Shown: positions 1-8,852 of the stretch, one piece after another | Layout: each line of letters opens with the position of its first letter | How positions within the stretch are numbered: the first letter of the stretch is position 1 | Program-made: the position numbers and the translations under genes | Notes under the pieces: generated by a model | Databases searched by the model: none | What the model was told of the DNA's origin: nothing | The model's input: the letters and a program-made list of their open reading frames with translations, nothing else | Source of the DNA: Streptomyces indicus | GTDB lineage: Bacteria; Actinomycetota; Actinomycetes; Streptomycetales; Streptomycetaceae | Length of the DNA stretch: 64,000 bases | Reading direction: 5' to 3' | Assembly: GCF_900100315.1 (NCBI RefSeq) | Contig: NZ_FNFF01000012.1 | Coordinates: 165,201-229,200, forward strand

Positions 1-80
1 ATCGGTCCCGCGATGTTGGCGTCGGACCGCAAGGATTCACTCTCCTCGACTTCAGGCTCGCAATGAACAGAGCCTCCCAT
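1..80 (-). CDS. parA: ParA chromosome-partition ATPase, N-terminal fragment
   Basis: The reverse strand from the ATG at 80-78 reads MGGSVHCEPEVEESES and then LRSDANIAGP before the window edge. This is the acidic N-terminal extension I associate with Streptomyces ParA. It sits where parAB lies in this genus, directly downstream of rsmG and beside a parS site. ParA is a Walker-type ATPase that works with ParB bound to parS to segregate origins during sporulation. Only 26 codons are visible, so no catalytic motif can be checked. The start codon could also lie further inside the gene. Confidence 0.75.
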   Translation of the reverse strand, partial: MGGSVHCEPEVEESESLRSDANIAGP

Positions 81-226
81 GCCATCGGGGTCGTGAACCA
101 GCGAGGCCCGGTCTTCTGTGGATGAATCCTCCGTTGTGGAGAACTCCGTCCCCCTCACGGGGGGTTTGCGATCACGAGGCGCGGCACTACGGCTGCGGCT
201 GATGATCCCGTGCAGGAGCGAGCGAC

Positions 227-240
227 GTTTCACGTGAAAC
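227..240. promoter_or_regulatory. parS centromere site (ParB binding)
   Basis: The 14-bp palindrome GTTTCACGTGAAAC is a perfect match to the bacterial parS core. It lies in the 319-bp gap (81-399) between parA and rsmG, which also holds the parAB promoter region. Apart from this site I see no gene in the gap. ParB loads here and spreads to build the origin-proximal segregation complex. It is the only perfect copy I found in the window. Confidence 0.93.
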
Positions 241-399
241 ACGATGCCGAGGCGCCGCGAACGTCAGCGCACGACACTCCGACGTGCGTACGTTTGGAAG
301 CTTGTGTGGCCTATAACTCGTCATCAGGACGGATCAGCGCGCCAAAACGTCAACCTCGCACCGCTTCCCGTCCCCCACGATCCTTTGTGCAGAACCGGA

Positions 400-1137
400 T
401 CAGTCGCGGCGCCGCCGACGCGACCGCCCCACACGCGCAGCCTTGGCCCGCTTCGCCGCGAAGCGCACACCGCCCGGGCTCTCGCCCACCTCGACCCGTA
501 CGACCGTGGAGAGCGGATCCACCACGCCCTCACCGACCTGAAGGACGGAGGTCGCTTCGGCACCGAGCTTGGCCAGCGCGGTCTTCGCGCCCTGGAGCTC
601 CTCCTCCGCGGTGTCGCCCTTGAGCGCCAGCATCTCTCCGTAGGGACGCAGCAGCGGAATGCCCCAGGTCGCAAGACGGTCGAGCGGAGCCACCGCACGC
701 GCCGTGACCACATGGACGGAGGGCAGCTTGCCCATGACCTCCTCTGCACGGCCGCGCACGACGGTCACGTGGTCGAGGCCGAGCAGCTCGACGACTTCGG
801 TGAGAAACGTCGTACGCCGCAGCAGCGGTTCGAGGAGCGTGATCTTGAGATCCTCGCGTACGAGAGCGAGAGGGATGCCGGGCAGGCCGGCACCGGAGCC
901 GACATCGCAGACGGTGACGCCTTCCGGCACCACCTCGGAGAGCACGGCGCAGTTGAGAATGTGGCGCTCCCACAGACGGGGCACCTCGCGCGGACCGATC
1001 AGGCCGCGCTTCACGCCGGCATCGGCGAGCAGCTCCGCGTACCGGACGGCGTCGTCGAAGCGCTCACCGAAAACCGCGCGGGCCTGCTCGGGCGCCGGGG
1101 GGAGCTCCGACGAGGGGACCTCTGACGTCTCCGTCAC
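400..1137 (-). CDS. rsmG: 16S rRNA (guanine-527-N7)-methyltransferase RsmG
   Basis: A 245-aa SAM-dependent methyltransferase (GidB) that makes m7G527 in 16S rRNA. Loss of RsmG is known to give low-level streptomycin resistance in Streptomyces. The SAM-binding loop DVGSGAGLPG is at residues 78-87, preceded by the family signature ERHILNC at 57-63. The C-terminus ends in a basic Arg-rich tail (last 15 residues). It lies downstream of jag and upstream of parA on the same strand, the standard actinobacterial order. The ATG at 1137 gives the expected family length. Confidence 0.95.
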   Translation of the reverse strand: MTETSEVPSSELPPAPEQARAVFGERFDDAVRYAELLADAGVKRGLIGPREVPRLWERHILNCAVLSEVVPEGVTVCDVGSGAGLPGIPLALVREDLKITLLEPLLRRTTFLTEVVELLGLDHVTVVRGRAEEVMGKLPSVHVVTARAVAPLDRLATWGIPLLRPYGEMLALKGDTAEEELQGAKTALAKLGAEATSVLQVGEGVVDPLSTVVRVEVGESPGGVRFAAKRAKAARVGRSRRRRRD

Positions 1138-1217
1138 GGGGAACCGTCCTTCCGTACCGCAATACCGTGCTGACGCGCTGACCGCGCTCAGGGGCTCACT
1201 ATCAAGGCTGACAAAGA

Positions 1218-1247
1218 CCGGCCCCGTCTGCGAACAGACGGGGCCGG
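1218..1247 (-). terminator. Hairpin terminator between jag and rsmG
   Basis: A perfect 13-bp inverted repeat (1218-1230 with 1235-1247) closes a CGAA tetraloop. It lies 17 bases beyond the jag stop codon on the minus strand. The GC-only stem followed by a short purine/pyrimidine tract is the usual Streptomyces form. It probably separates the rpmH-jag operon from rsmG. Confidence 0.75.
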
Positions 1248-1263
1248 GGAAAGCACAGGAGGA

Positions 1264-1779
1264 TCAGGCAGGCAGCACGACGACGAAGCGCTGCGGCTCC
1301 TCGCCCTCGGACTCGCTCCGCAGCCCGGCGCTCTTGACCGCGTCGTGCACGACCTTGCGCTCGAAGGGCGTCATCGGCTTCAGCTTCACCGGCTCACCGG
1401 AGCTCTTCGCCTCGGCCGCGGCCTTGGCGCCGATCTCGGAGAGCTCGGCGCGCTTCTGCGCCCGGTAGCCGGCGATGTCCAGCATGAGCCGGCTGCGGTC
1501 GCCGGTCTCACGGTGCACGGCCAGGCGCGTCAGCTCCTGGAGCGCCTCCAGGACCTCGCCGTCCCGGCCGACCAGCTTCTGCAGGTCGCGCGAGCCCGAG
1601 TCGCTGATGATCGACACGGCGGCGCGGTCGGCCTCGACGTCCATGTCGATGTCGCCGTCGAGGTCGGCGATGTCGAGCAGGCCCTCGAGGTAGTCCGCCG
1701 CGATCTCACCTTCCTGCTCGAGGCGGGTGAGGGTGTCGCCGGCCTCGGCAGCGGGCGCGGTGGTGGTGCCGTCCGTCAC
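1264..1779 (-). CDS. jag: Jag/KhpB-type KH-R3H RNA-binding protein
   Basis: A 171-aa cytoplasmic RNA-binding protein. A KH-like domain spans roughly residues 25-105, with the loop VGRDGEV replacing a canonical GxxG. An R3H domain follows (FERKVVHDAV then SEGEEPQRFVVV), ending the protein. The N-terminus is acidic. Jag/KhpB proteins bind small RNAs and mRNAs and affect cell envelope growth in Gram-positives. It is the last gene of the rpmH-rnpA-yidD-yidC-jag operon and starts 14 bp after yidC, so it is probably co-translated with the insertase. Confidence 0.9.
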   Translation of the reverse strand: MTDGTTTAPAAEAGDTLTRLEQEGEIAADYLEGLLDIADLDGDIDMDVEADRAAVSIISDSGSRDLQKLVGRDGEVLEALQELTRLAVHRETGDRSRLMLDIAGYRAQKRAELSEIGAKAAAEAKSSGEPVKLKPMTPFERKVVHDAVKSAGLRSESEGEEPQRFVVVLPA

Positions 1780-1793
1780 GGAGGGACTCCTTC

Positions 1794-3086
1794 TTACTTC
1801 TTGGACGGGTGCTTGGGCCGCTGCTGGCCCTTGCGCTGTCCGGACTTGGCTTTGCTGCGGGCACCCGTGCCGGGCTGCTGCTGCTTGGCGGCGGCCGGCT
1901 TGGCCGGGGTCTTGGGCTTGGCGTCCTCGGGCTCGTCGGACTTCGTCAGCGAGGTCTTGGTCTCCTCGCTCTTCGACACCGACTGGGCACCGCCGGACTG
2001 GCGCTGCGACTTGGACTGCCGCTTGGGCTGCTGACGCTTGGGCGTGCCGGCCGCACCGGCCGACTCGTCACCGTCGAGCACCGCCACGGCGCTGTCGCTC
2101 TTCGACACGACACCCTCGGCGTTGGCCACCAGGCCGGCCTTGCCCAGACCGTTGATGAACTTGCGCTCGTTGTCGTTGCGGTCGCGGCCCTTGGCGACGA
2201 TCGCCTTGATGATGTTGCGCTCGCCGCGGCGGAGCTTGCCGCCGTCGCTCTTGACCAGCTTGGCCTGCAGGCGCTCCAGGAACGCGGCCTGGGCCTTCGA
2301 GCCCGGGGTCGGGTTCTGGCGGATGACGTACATCTGCTGGCCCATGGTCCACACGTTGGTGGTCAGCCAGTAGACGAGGACACCGACGGGGAAGTTGATA
2401 CCGAAGACGGCGAAGATGACGGGGAAGACGTACATCAGCATCTTCTGCTGCTGCATGAACGGCGTCTTCACGCTCATGTCGACGTTCTTCGTCATCAGCT
2501 GGCGCTGCGTGAAGAACTGCGAGGCCGACATCAGGATGATCATGACCGCGGTCACGATCTTGACGTCCATGACCGTCGCGTCCAGGGTGGCGAGCTTCGA
2601 CGCGCTGTCCGTGAACTTGGCGGCCAGCGGGGCACCGAAGATGTGCGCCTCACGCGCGCTGTCGAGCAGCGTCTGGTCGATGACGCCGACCTTCTTGTTC
2701 GACGCGATGCCGTTGAGCACGTGGTACAGCGCGAAGAAGAACGGGGACTGCGCCAGGATGGGAAGGCACGAGGAGAGCGGGTTGGTACCCGTCTCCTTGT
2801 ACAGCTTCATCATCTCTTCGGACTGGCGCTGCTTGTCGTTCTTGTAGCGCTCCTGGATCTTCTTCATCTCGGGCTGCAGCGTCTGCATGCCACGAGTCGC
2901 CTTGATCTGCTTCACGAAGAGCGGGATCAGGCAGATACGGATCAGGATCACCAGGGACACGATGGACAGACCCCAGGCCCAGCCGGTGTCGGGGCCGAAG
3001 ATCTTCCCGTACACCGAGTGGAACTGGACGATGATCCACGAGACCGGTGTGGTGATAAAGCTGAAAAGACTGGCAATCGTGTCCAC
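1794..3086 (-). CDS. yidC: Membrane protein insertase YidC/Oxa1
   Basis: A 430-aa polytopic membrane protein of the YidC/Oxa1/Alb3 family that inserts and folds membrane proteins alone or with SecYEG. The N-terminal half carries the conserved hydrophobic core, including PLSSCLPILAQSPFFFALYHV. The C-terminal 170 residues are a Lys/Arg/Gln-rich tail (KRQQPKRQSKSQRQ) like the ribosome-binding tails of Gram-positive YidC. It starts with GTG at 3086, 3 bp after yidD. The length is typical for actinobacteria. Confidence 0.95.
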   Translation of the reverse strand: MDTIASLFSFITTPVSWIIVQFHSVYGKIFGPDTGWAWGLSIVSLVILIRICLIPLFVKQIKATRGMQTLQPEMKKIQERYKNDKQRQSEEMMKLYKETGTNPLSSCLPILAQSPFFFALYHVLNGIASNKKVGVIDQTLLDSAREAHIFGAPLAAKFTDSASKLATLDATVMDVKIVTAVMIILMSASQFFTQRQLMTKNVDMSVKTPFMQQQKMLMYVFPVIFAVFGINFPVGVLVYWLTTNVWTMGQQMYVIRQNPTPGSKAQAAFLERLQAKLVKSDGGKLRRGERNIIKAIVAKGRDRNDNERKFINGLGKAGLVANAEGVVSKSDSAVAVLDGDESAGAAGTPKRQQPKRQSKSQRQSGGAQSVSKSEETKTSLTKSDEPEDAKPKTPAKPAAAKQQQPGTGARSKAKSGQRKGQQRPKHPSKK

Positions 3087-3089
3087 TAA

Positions 3090-3398
3090 TCAGGCTCCTT
3101 GAGCGTGGGACGGAGTCTCGGTGGGGGCCTTCCCGCCCCGGTTGCGCCAGGCATTGCGCAGCATTTCGTGCCATCGCGGCCGCTTGCGCGGTGGTACATG
3201 ATCGACACCACCGTGCGACCACGGGTTGCAGCGCAGGATGCGCCAGGCAGTGAGCCCTGTTCCCTTGATCGCGCCGTGCCGGTCGATGGCCGTGAAGCCG
3301 TAGTGGGAGCACGACGGGTAGTACTTGCACACCGGCCCGAGGAGTGGGCTGATGGTCCACTGGTACAGCTTGATCAAAGCCAGCAGCGGGTATTTCAT
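3090..3398 (-). CDS. yidD: Membrane protein insertion efficiency factor YidD
   Basis: A 102-aa protein with the family signature CKYYPSCSHYG at about residues 25-35, then a basic amphipathic stretch and the GGVDHVP motif. YidD assists YidC-dependent insertion and lies between rnpA and yidC in most bacteria. The ATG overlaps the rnpA stop codon as ATGA, so translation is coupled. The C-terminal 25 residues are Arg/Pro-rich and not conserved. Confidence 0.93.
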   Translation of the reverse strand: MKYPLLALIKLYQWTISPLLGPVCKYYPSCSHYGFTAIDRHGAIKGTGLTAWRILRCNPWSHGGVDHVPPRKRPRWHEMLRNAWRNRGGKAPTETPSHAQGA

Positions 3399-3766
3399 CG
3401 CGCGCCCCCTGACAGAAGCCGCTTGAACGCGGCGTCCAGGTCCTGGGCCAGCTGTGCATGGTCGGCGTCGCCCGCTCCGGGCAGCGCTCGTACGACTACC
3501 AGGCTACCGGGGGGCAGCTCGCTCAGCCGTTCGCGCACCAGGTGCCTCAGGCGACGCTTGACCTTGTTGCGTACGACCGCCACGCCCACGGCCTTGCTCA
3601 CGACGAAACCCGCACGCGTCGGGGGAGTGCTCTCCCCCGGCACGTGCGGGTCCGTGGAACCGCTGCGCAGATGGACGACGAGGAGCGGGCGGCCTGCCCG
3701 GCGACCCCGTCGTACCGCGGTCGCGAAGTCCTCGCGCCGCCTCAGCCGATGCTCGGTAGGCAGCAC
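3395..3766 (-). CDS. rnpA: Ribonuclease P protein component
   Basis: A 123-aa basic protein that binds the RNase P RNA and helps process pre-tRNA 5' ends. The conserved start block LPTEHRLRRREDF and the RNA-binding helix VRNKVKRRLRHLVRE are both present. The frame stays open upstream to 3847. The homologous protein begins at the GTG at 3766, just before LPTEHRL, so the extra 27 codons are rejected. It lies 19 bp downstream of rpmH and overlaps yidD by 4 bp. Confidence 0.93.
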   Translation of the reverse strand: MLPTEHRLRRREDFATAVRRGRRAGRPLLVVHLRSGSTDPHVPGESTPPTRAGFVVSKAVGVAVVRNKVKRRLRHLVRERLSELPPGSLVVVRALPGAGDADHAQLAQDLDAAFKRLLSGGAR

Positions 3767-3785
3767 GACGTCATGACCTGCGGAA

Positions 3786-3923
3786 TCAGGCCGACAGGCG
3801 GGCGCGACCCTTGCTGCGGCGGGACGCCAGGACGGCGCGGCCGGCACGGGTACGCATCCGCAGACGGAAGCCGTGGGTCTTCGCGCGACGGCGGTTGTTC
3901 GGCTGGAAGGTGCGCTTGCTCAC
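3786..3923 (-). CDS. rpmH: 50S ribosomal protein L34
   Basis: A 45-aa strongly basic protein, MSKRTFQPNN to RRSKGRARLSA, starting with GTG at 3923. This is the exact length and sequence pattern of L34, a structural protein of the 50S subunit. It heads the minus-strand operon rpmH-rnpA-yidD-yidC-jag and is divergent from dnaA. It is easily overlooked because it is short. Confidence 0.97.
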   Translation of the reverse strand: MSKRTFQPNNRRRAKTHGFRLRMRTRAGRAVLASRRSKGRARLSA

Positions 3924-4184
3924 TCGGGGGCTCCAGAGAAATCAATCGGGTGGGCGATGCCGACTGGCTGTCACCGTGCGCCCACGAGTAGCTCGCGATT
4001 ACGCCCGAGTGCACCGCTTGACGACCACGGTTAGTGATCTACGCCCATCGGAGGCAGGCGGCAGCAGCCATCGACAACTCGACCTGGTTACGGTACGCGG
4101 GGCTACGCCATCCGGTCAAACCAGCGTCGGATGCCCAGGCGGGGACGGAGCAGGGCACGGACGGGGGCGGGCGGTGACCGACAC

Positions 4185-4238
4185 TGTGCACAGGCTGTGG
4201 ACAACAACTTGAACCGCAGCCGTCGCCCTGACTACCGT
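4185..4238 (+). promoter_or_regulatory. dnaA promoter region with DnaA boxes
   Basis: Within the 492-bp gap between divergent rpmH and dnaA there is a perfect DnaA box on the minus strand (TGTGGACAA, 4196-4204). A degenerate box lies beside it (TGTGCACAG, 4185-4193). Directly downstream is a candidate promoter: TTGAAC (4209-4214), 18 bp, then TACCGT (4233-4238). Box and promoter are adjacent, as expected for DnaA autorepression, which is known for Streptomyces dnaA. The rest of the gap shows no gene, but must include the rpmH promoter. Confidence 0.6.
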
Positions 4239-4415
4239 GGCTGGACTCGGATTGACCCAAACCCACCCGGCTTGGTTCCGATCCATCCGTCCGAGCCGAT
4301 TCCTCCAGGATCGGGGGAGGACCGACCACCGACTTCCCGTTGTGACCCCGTACACATCAGTCCCGCAGAACCACACCTTCGTGGGACATCGTGACCTCTT
4401 GAGAGAGCGTGCCCT

Positions 4416-6566
4416 GTGGCTGACGTACCTGCCGATCTTGCCGCAGTCTGGCCGCGAGTGCTGGAGCAGCTGCTCGGCGAGGGGCGCGACGGGCACGGCT
4501 CGGGGGTCGAGGCCAAGGACGTGCAGTGGATCCGGCGCTGCCAGCCGCTCGCGCTCGTCGCGGACACGGCGCTGCTCGCGGTGCCGAACGAGATGGCCAA
4601 GAACCGGCTCGAGGGCCGGCTCGCCCCGGTCGTCAGCGAGACGCTGAGCCGCGAGTGCGGCCGCCCGATCCGTATCGCGATCACGGTCGACGAGTCGATG
4701 GGCGAGCTTCCGCCCACGCCCCAGCCCGCTCCCGCGTCGCCGCTGCCCCAGGCACCGCAGCACTTCGAGGAGCCGGAGCTGCCGGGCGCGCTCCCCGGCA
4801 TGGGGCAGAGCATCGGGCAGACCGGCCAGTCGTACGAGGGCTACGGACGGCGCGACGCAAATCGTCACGATGCCAACCTTCACGACACCAACCGCCACGA
4901 CGACAGCCGTCACAACGACGGCCGACGTGACGAGAATCGCCGCGACGAGGGCCGGCACGACGGCGGCCCCGGGCAGGCCCCCGGCCAGTCCCCGCGCCGC
5001 GACGAGAGCGACCCGCTGCCCACAGCCCGCCCGGCCTATCCCGAGTACCAGCGCCGCGAGCCCGGCGCCTGGCCGCGGCCCGGACAGCAGGAGGACTACG
5101 GCTGGCAGCAGCCGCGCCTCGGCGGCTTCCCGGAGCGGGACGCGTACAGCTCGCCGGAGCGTGAGAGCTACAAGACCCCCGAGCGGGACGCCTACAGCTC
5201 CCCGGACCGGGAGAATTACGGCTCGTCCGACCGGGACGGCGGCTACAAGTCCCCCGAGTACAAAGCCGAGTACAAGGCGCCCGAGCGCGAGAGCTACGGC
5301 TCGCCGGAGCGCGACCCGTACGCCTCGCCCCAGCCCGACTACCGCTCCGAGCGGCCGCCGTACGGCTCCGAGCGTTCCTCGTACGAGAGCGAGCGCAGCC
5401 CGTACGAGAAGCAGCGGCAGGGATACGAGCAGCCGCGGCCCGACAGCACGAGTGGCCGCGGAATCAGCGCGCCCAGCGGTGCGCCCGGTCCGCTCGCCGC
5501 GCAGCCCGCGCCGGCCACCGGGCCCGGTGAGCCGACCGCGCGCCTGAACCCGAAGTACCTCTTCGACACCTTCGTCATCGGCGCCTCGAACCGGTTCGCG
5601 CACGCGGCCGCGGTCGCCGTGGCCGAGGCGCCGGCCAAGGCGTACAACCCCCTGTTCATCTACGGGGAGTCGGGCCTCGGCAAGACGCACCTGCTGCACG
5701 CGATCGGGCACTATGCGCGCAGTCTGTATCCCGGCACGCGTGTGCGATACGTGAGCTCGGAGGAGTTCACCAACGAGTTCATCAACTCGATCCGCGACGG
5801 CAAGGGCGACAGCTTCCGCAAGCGGTACCGCGAGATGGACATCCTGCTCGTCGACGACATCCAGTTCCTCGCGGACAAGGAGTCGACGCAGGAGGAGTTC
5901 TTCCACACCTTCAACACGCTGCACAACGCGAACAAGCAGATCGTGCTGAGCTCCGACCGGCCGCCCAAGCAGCTGGTCACCTTGGAGGACCGCCTCCGCA
6001 ACCGCTTCGAGTGGGGTCTGATCACGGACGTCCAGCCGCCCGAGCTGGAGACCCGGATCGCGATCCTGCGCAAGAAGGCGGTGCAGGAGCAGCTCAACGC
6101 CCCGCCGGAGGTCCTGGAGTTCATCGCCTCGCGGATCTCGCGCAACATCCGTGAGCTCGAAGGCGCGCTGATCCGCGTGACGGCCTTCGCCTCGCTGAAC
6201 CGGCAGCCGGTCGACCTGGGTCTGACCGAGATCGTTCTCAAGGACCTGATCCCCGGCGGCGAGGACTCCGCGCCCGAGATCACGGCGACGGCCATCATGG
6301 CCGCCACCGCGGACTACTTCGGGCTGACGGTGGACGACCTGTGCGGTTCCTCGCGCAGCCGCGTCCTGGTGACGGCCCGGCAGATCGCCATGTATCTGTG
6401 CCGCGAGCTGACGGACTTGTCGCTGCCGAAGATCGGCGCGCAGTTCGGCGGCCGCGACCACACGACGGTGATGCACGCGGACCGCAAGATCCGTGCGCTG
6501 ATGGCCGAGCGCCGCTCCATCTACAACCAGGTCACCGAGCTGACGAACCGCATCAAGAACGGCTGA
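4416..6566 (+). CDS. dnaA: Chromosomal replication initiator DnaA
   Basis: A 716-aa initiator that binds DnaA boxes at oriC and opens the duplex. Domain I (about 1-90) starts MADVPADLAAVWPRV at a GTG. Domain II (about 100-380) is a very long Asp/Arg/His/Ser/Tyr/Pro-rich linker with degenerate repeats of the type SPERDAY. Domain III is an AAA+ ATPase with Walker A GESGLGKT near 417-424 and Walker B ILLVDDIQF near 479-487. Domain IV carries the box-binding signature GGRDHTTVMHADRK near 678. Most bacterial DnaA proteins are about 450 aa; the long linker is a Streptomyces trait. Confidence 0.97.
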   Translation: MADVPADLAAVWPRVLEQLLGEGRDGHGSGVEAKDVQWIRRCQPLALVADTALLAVPNEMAKNRLEGRLAPVVSETLSRECGRPIRIAITVDESMGELPPTPQPAPASPLPQAPQHFEEPELPGALPGMGQSIGQTGQSYEGYGRRDANRHDANLHDTNRHDDSRHNDGRRDENRRDEGRHDGGPGQAPGQSPRRDESDPLPTARPAYPEYQRREPGAWPRPGQQEDYGWQQPRLGGFPERDAYSSPERESYKTPERDAYSSPDRENYGSSDRDGGYKSPEYKAEYKAPERESYGSPERDPYASPQPDYRSERPPYGSERSSYESERSPYEKQRQGYEQPRPDSTSGRGISAPSGAPGPLAAQPAPATGPGEPTARLNPKYLFDTFVIGASNRFAHAAAVAVAEAPAKAYNPLFIYGESGLGKTHLLHAIGHYARSLYPGTRVRYVSSEEFTNEFINSIRDGKGDSFRKRYREMDILLVDDIQFLADKESTQEEFFHTFNTLHNANKQIVLSSDRPPKQLVTLEDRLRNRFEWGLITDVQPPELETRIAILRKKAVQEQLNAPPEVLEFIASRISRNIRELEGALIRVTAFASLNRQPVDLGLTEIVLKDLIPGGEDSAPEITATAIMAATADYFGLTVDDLCGSSRSRVLVTARQIAMYLCRELTDLSLPKIGAQFGGRDHTTVMHADRKIRALMAERRSIYNQVTELTNRIKNG

Positions 6567-6600
6567 CCGCTTCGGAGTTACGGCACCGCAGCCGTCTCGA

Positions 6601-6633
6601 AGGGCGCCCCGGGAGCAGTTCCCGGGGCGCCCT
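6601..6633 (+). terminator. dnaA terminator hairpin
   Basis: A perfect 14-bp GC-rich inverted repeat (6601-6614 with 6620-6633) with a 5-base loop, followed by TTCT. It lies 35 bp after the dnaA stop codon and protects oriC from read-through transcription. Confidence 0.85.
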
Positions 6634-6840
6634 TCTGCATGCCCCGAGACGGCTCCTCACCGGCGCGGGAACCTCTTCGTGCGGCTCGGAGTGCCCTCTC
6701 CGTACGGGCTCAGGGACCTCTTCGTGCGCCCTCAGGACCCTCCCGCACGACACACAAAGCCGTTCTCGACCGCGAACCGGCGGCCGGCCCGAACTCCCCA
6801 GCCGCTCACGGCTGTTCGATTAGCCCGTCTGCAGGACTGT

Positions 6841-7413
6841 TTCTCCACAGAATCGGGCGAAAACCCGCGTCCACACCCTGGGGACTGCCGAGTTGTCCAG
6901 ATTGTGTCCACAGCGGATGCTGGTGACAGGGCATCAACCCTGGTCAGGCGCCTGTGGATTCGTGGACAACGGATCTCCACAGACTGTGGATGATCGCGTT
7001 GCCCACAGGCTGTTGATGAAGTTGTCCACCGCTCGCCCACAGGCTGCGGCCGCTTGTCCCCAGGATTCACCAGCTTCTCCACACAGCTGTCCACTGTTCG
7101 GCAACGCAACGCGCCTCCTCACCGGGTCGAGTGAAAGGCGTCACACAAAGGTGCCAGGTTGGGCTGTGGGCAACGTGGGTAAAGCTGGGGACGGAGCTGG
7201 GGAGAAGTGGCCCCTGCCTGTGAATCGGGTGTGCAGAACTTTCCGCCGTCCACAGTTCACCGGGGTTATCCACGGGTGCCGCCCACAGGCGCGGTGGACA
7301 AAATTCGGGCTCTGACCTGCGTAAAGGCGGTTATCCACGGTTTCCACAGGCCCTACTACTACGACCAAGTAGAGAGAGGGCTGGAATCGTTTTGAAGTGG
7401 GGGCTGTGCACAA
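6841..7413. other. oriC: oriC with about 20 DnaA boxes
   Basis: The 1-kb dnaA-dnaN gap (6567-7594) contains no gene but is filled with 9-mers close to TTGTCCACA. Forward copies start at 6841, 6893, 6904, 6973, 6999, 7022, 7033, 7054, 7075, 7087, 7246, 7266, 7279, 7331 and 7340. Reverse copies start at 6953, 6961, 6985, 7165, 7293 and 7405. Two clusters (6841-7095 and 7246-7348) are split by a box-poor stretch. This matches the known Streptomyces origin: many, mostly non-perfect boxes and no classical 13-mers. A relatively AT-rich stretch at 7355-7395 lies near dnaN and could be the unwinding site. Confidence 0.95.
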
Positions 7414-7594
7414 CTCGAGCCGCGTCGCCCTCTGCCCGCCCGTCACGACTTGACCCCGACAGGCACCAGCTGTCAGTGCGGTGCGTCAGACTGGTCCCCG
7501 GCGTTCTCCCCACCTTGGGGACGGGCCAACCACCAAGACAGCGAAGACAGACCAGCAGGGCGAGCAGCCAGGCATCAGCAGGAGGCGGCTTACG

Positions 7595-8725
7595 GTGAAG
7601 ATCCGGGTAGAGCGCGACGTACTCGCGGAGGCGGTGGCCTGGGCGGCGCGCAGCCTCCCTGCCCGTCCGCCGGCGCCGGTCCTGGCGGGCCTTCTGCTGA
7701 AGGCGGAGGAAGGCGCGCTGAGCCTCTCCGGCTTCGACTACGAGGTCTCGGCCCGCGTCTCGGTGGACGCGGAGGTCGACGAGGAGGGCACGGTGCTCGT
7801 CTCCGGCCGCCTGCTCGCCGACATCACGCGGGCGCTGCCCAACCGTCCGGTGGAGATTTCCACAGACGGTGTACGGGCGACGGTGGTCTGTGGATCCTCG
7901 CGGTTCACGCTGCACACCCTCCCGGTGGAGGAGTACCCGGCGCTGCCGCAGATGCCCGCCGCGACCGGCACGGTCCCCGGTGAGGTCTTCGCCGCGGCCG
8001 CCGCCCAGGTGGCCATCGCCGCCGGCCGTGACGACACGCTCCCGGTGCTCACCGGTGTGCGCATCGAGATCGAGGGCGACACCGTCACGCTGGCCTCCAC
8101 CGACCGCTACCGCTTCGCGGTCCGCGAGTTCCTGTGGAAGCCCGAGGTGCCGGACGCCTCCGCGGTCGCCCTGGTGCCCGCGAAGACCCTGCTCGACACC
8201 GCCAAGGCGCTGACCAGCGGCGACAGCGTCACCATCGCGCTGTCCGGCTCGGGCGCGGGCGAGGGCCTGATCGGCTTCGAGGGCGCGGGCCGCCGGACGA
8301 CCACGCGTCTGCTCGAAGGCGACCTGCCGAAGTACCGCACGCTGTTCCCGACGGAGTTCAACAGCGTCGCGGTCATCGAGACCGCCCCGTTCGTCGAGGC
8401 CGTCAAGCGTGTGGCCCTGGTCGCCGAGCGGAACACCCCGGTGCGCCTCAGCTTCGAGCAGGGCGTGCTGATCCTGGAGGCCGGTTCCTCCGACGACGCA
8501 CAGGCTGTGGAAAGGGTCGACGCCCAGCTCGACGGCGACGACATCTCCATCGCGTTCAACCCGACGTTCCTGCTCGACGGCCTCAGCGCCATCGACTCGC
8601 CGGCCGCGCAGCTGTCCTTCACCACGTCCACCAAGCCCGCGCTGCTCAGCGGCAAGCCGGCCGTGGACGCCGAGGCGGACGACGCGTACAAGTACCTGAT
8701 CATGCCGGTCCGCCTCAGCGGCTGA
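7595..8725 (+). CDS. dnaN: DNA polymerase III beta sliding clamp
   Basis: A 376-aa clamp protein starting MKIRVERDVLAEAVAW at the GTG at 7595, with GGAGG at 7581-7585 as ribosome-binding site. It forms the homodimeric ring that tethers the replicase. It ends with the conserved YLIMPVRLSG. An open frame extends upstream into oriC but lacks conservation and a Shine-Dalgarno, so the shorter start is used. It follows oriC directly, as in other Streptomyces. Confidence 0.96.
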   Translation: MKIRVERDVLAEAVAWAARSLPARPPAPVLAGLLLKAEEGALSLSGFDYEVSARVSVDAEVDEEGTVLVSGRLLADITRALPNRPVEISTDGVRATVVCGSSRFTLHTLPVEEYPALPQMPAATGTVPGEVFAAAAAQVAIAAGRDDTLPVLTGVRIEIEGDTVTLASTDRYRFAVREFLWKPEVPDASAVALVPAKTLLDTAKALTSGDSVTIALSGSGAGEGLIGFEGAGRRTTTRLLEGDLPKYRTLFPTEFNSVAVIETAPFVEAVKRVALVAERNTPVRLSFEQGVLILEAGSSDDAQAVERVDAQLDGDDISIAFNPTFLLDGLSAIDSPAAQLSFTTSTKPALLSGKPAVDAEADDAYKYLIMPVRLSG

Positions 8726-8761
8726 TGTACCGGCGAGAGGCCGTGAGGCCCCCGCAGGTGG

Positions 8762-8797
8762 GTACCTACGTCCGGGCTTAAGCTCGGACGTAGGTAC
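8762..8797. terminator. Inverted repeat between dnaN and gnd
   Basis: 13-bp arms (8762-8774 and 8785-8797) flank a 10-base centre containing the palindrome GCTTAAGC. It lies 36 bp after dnaN and 55 bp before gnd, so it may end the dnaN transcript. There is no T-run, which is normal for Streptomyces terminators. An operator role is also possible. Confidence 0.5.
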
Positions 8798-8852
8798 GAA
8801 AGCCCGGTGCGAAAGCACGAAAGCCCACCACGCGACACAAAAGGAACACCTG

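Noticed and set aside
3395..3847. Longer RnpA start at 3847
   Set aside because: The added 27 residues would overlap rpmH and are not conserved; GTG at 3766 fits the family.
4116..6476. Long antisense frame over dnaA
   Set aside because: Low-complexity shadow of the dnaA coding strand; no start signal or homology.
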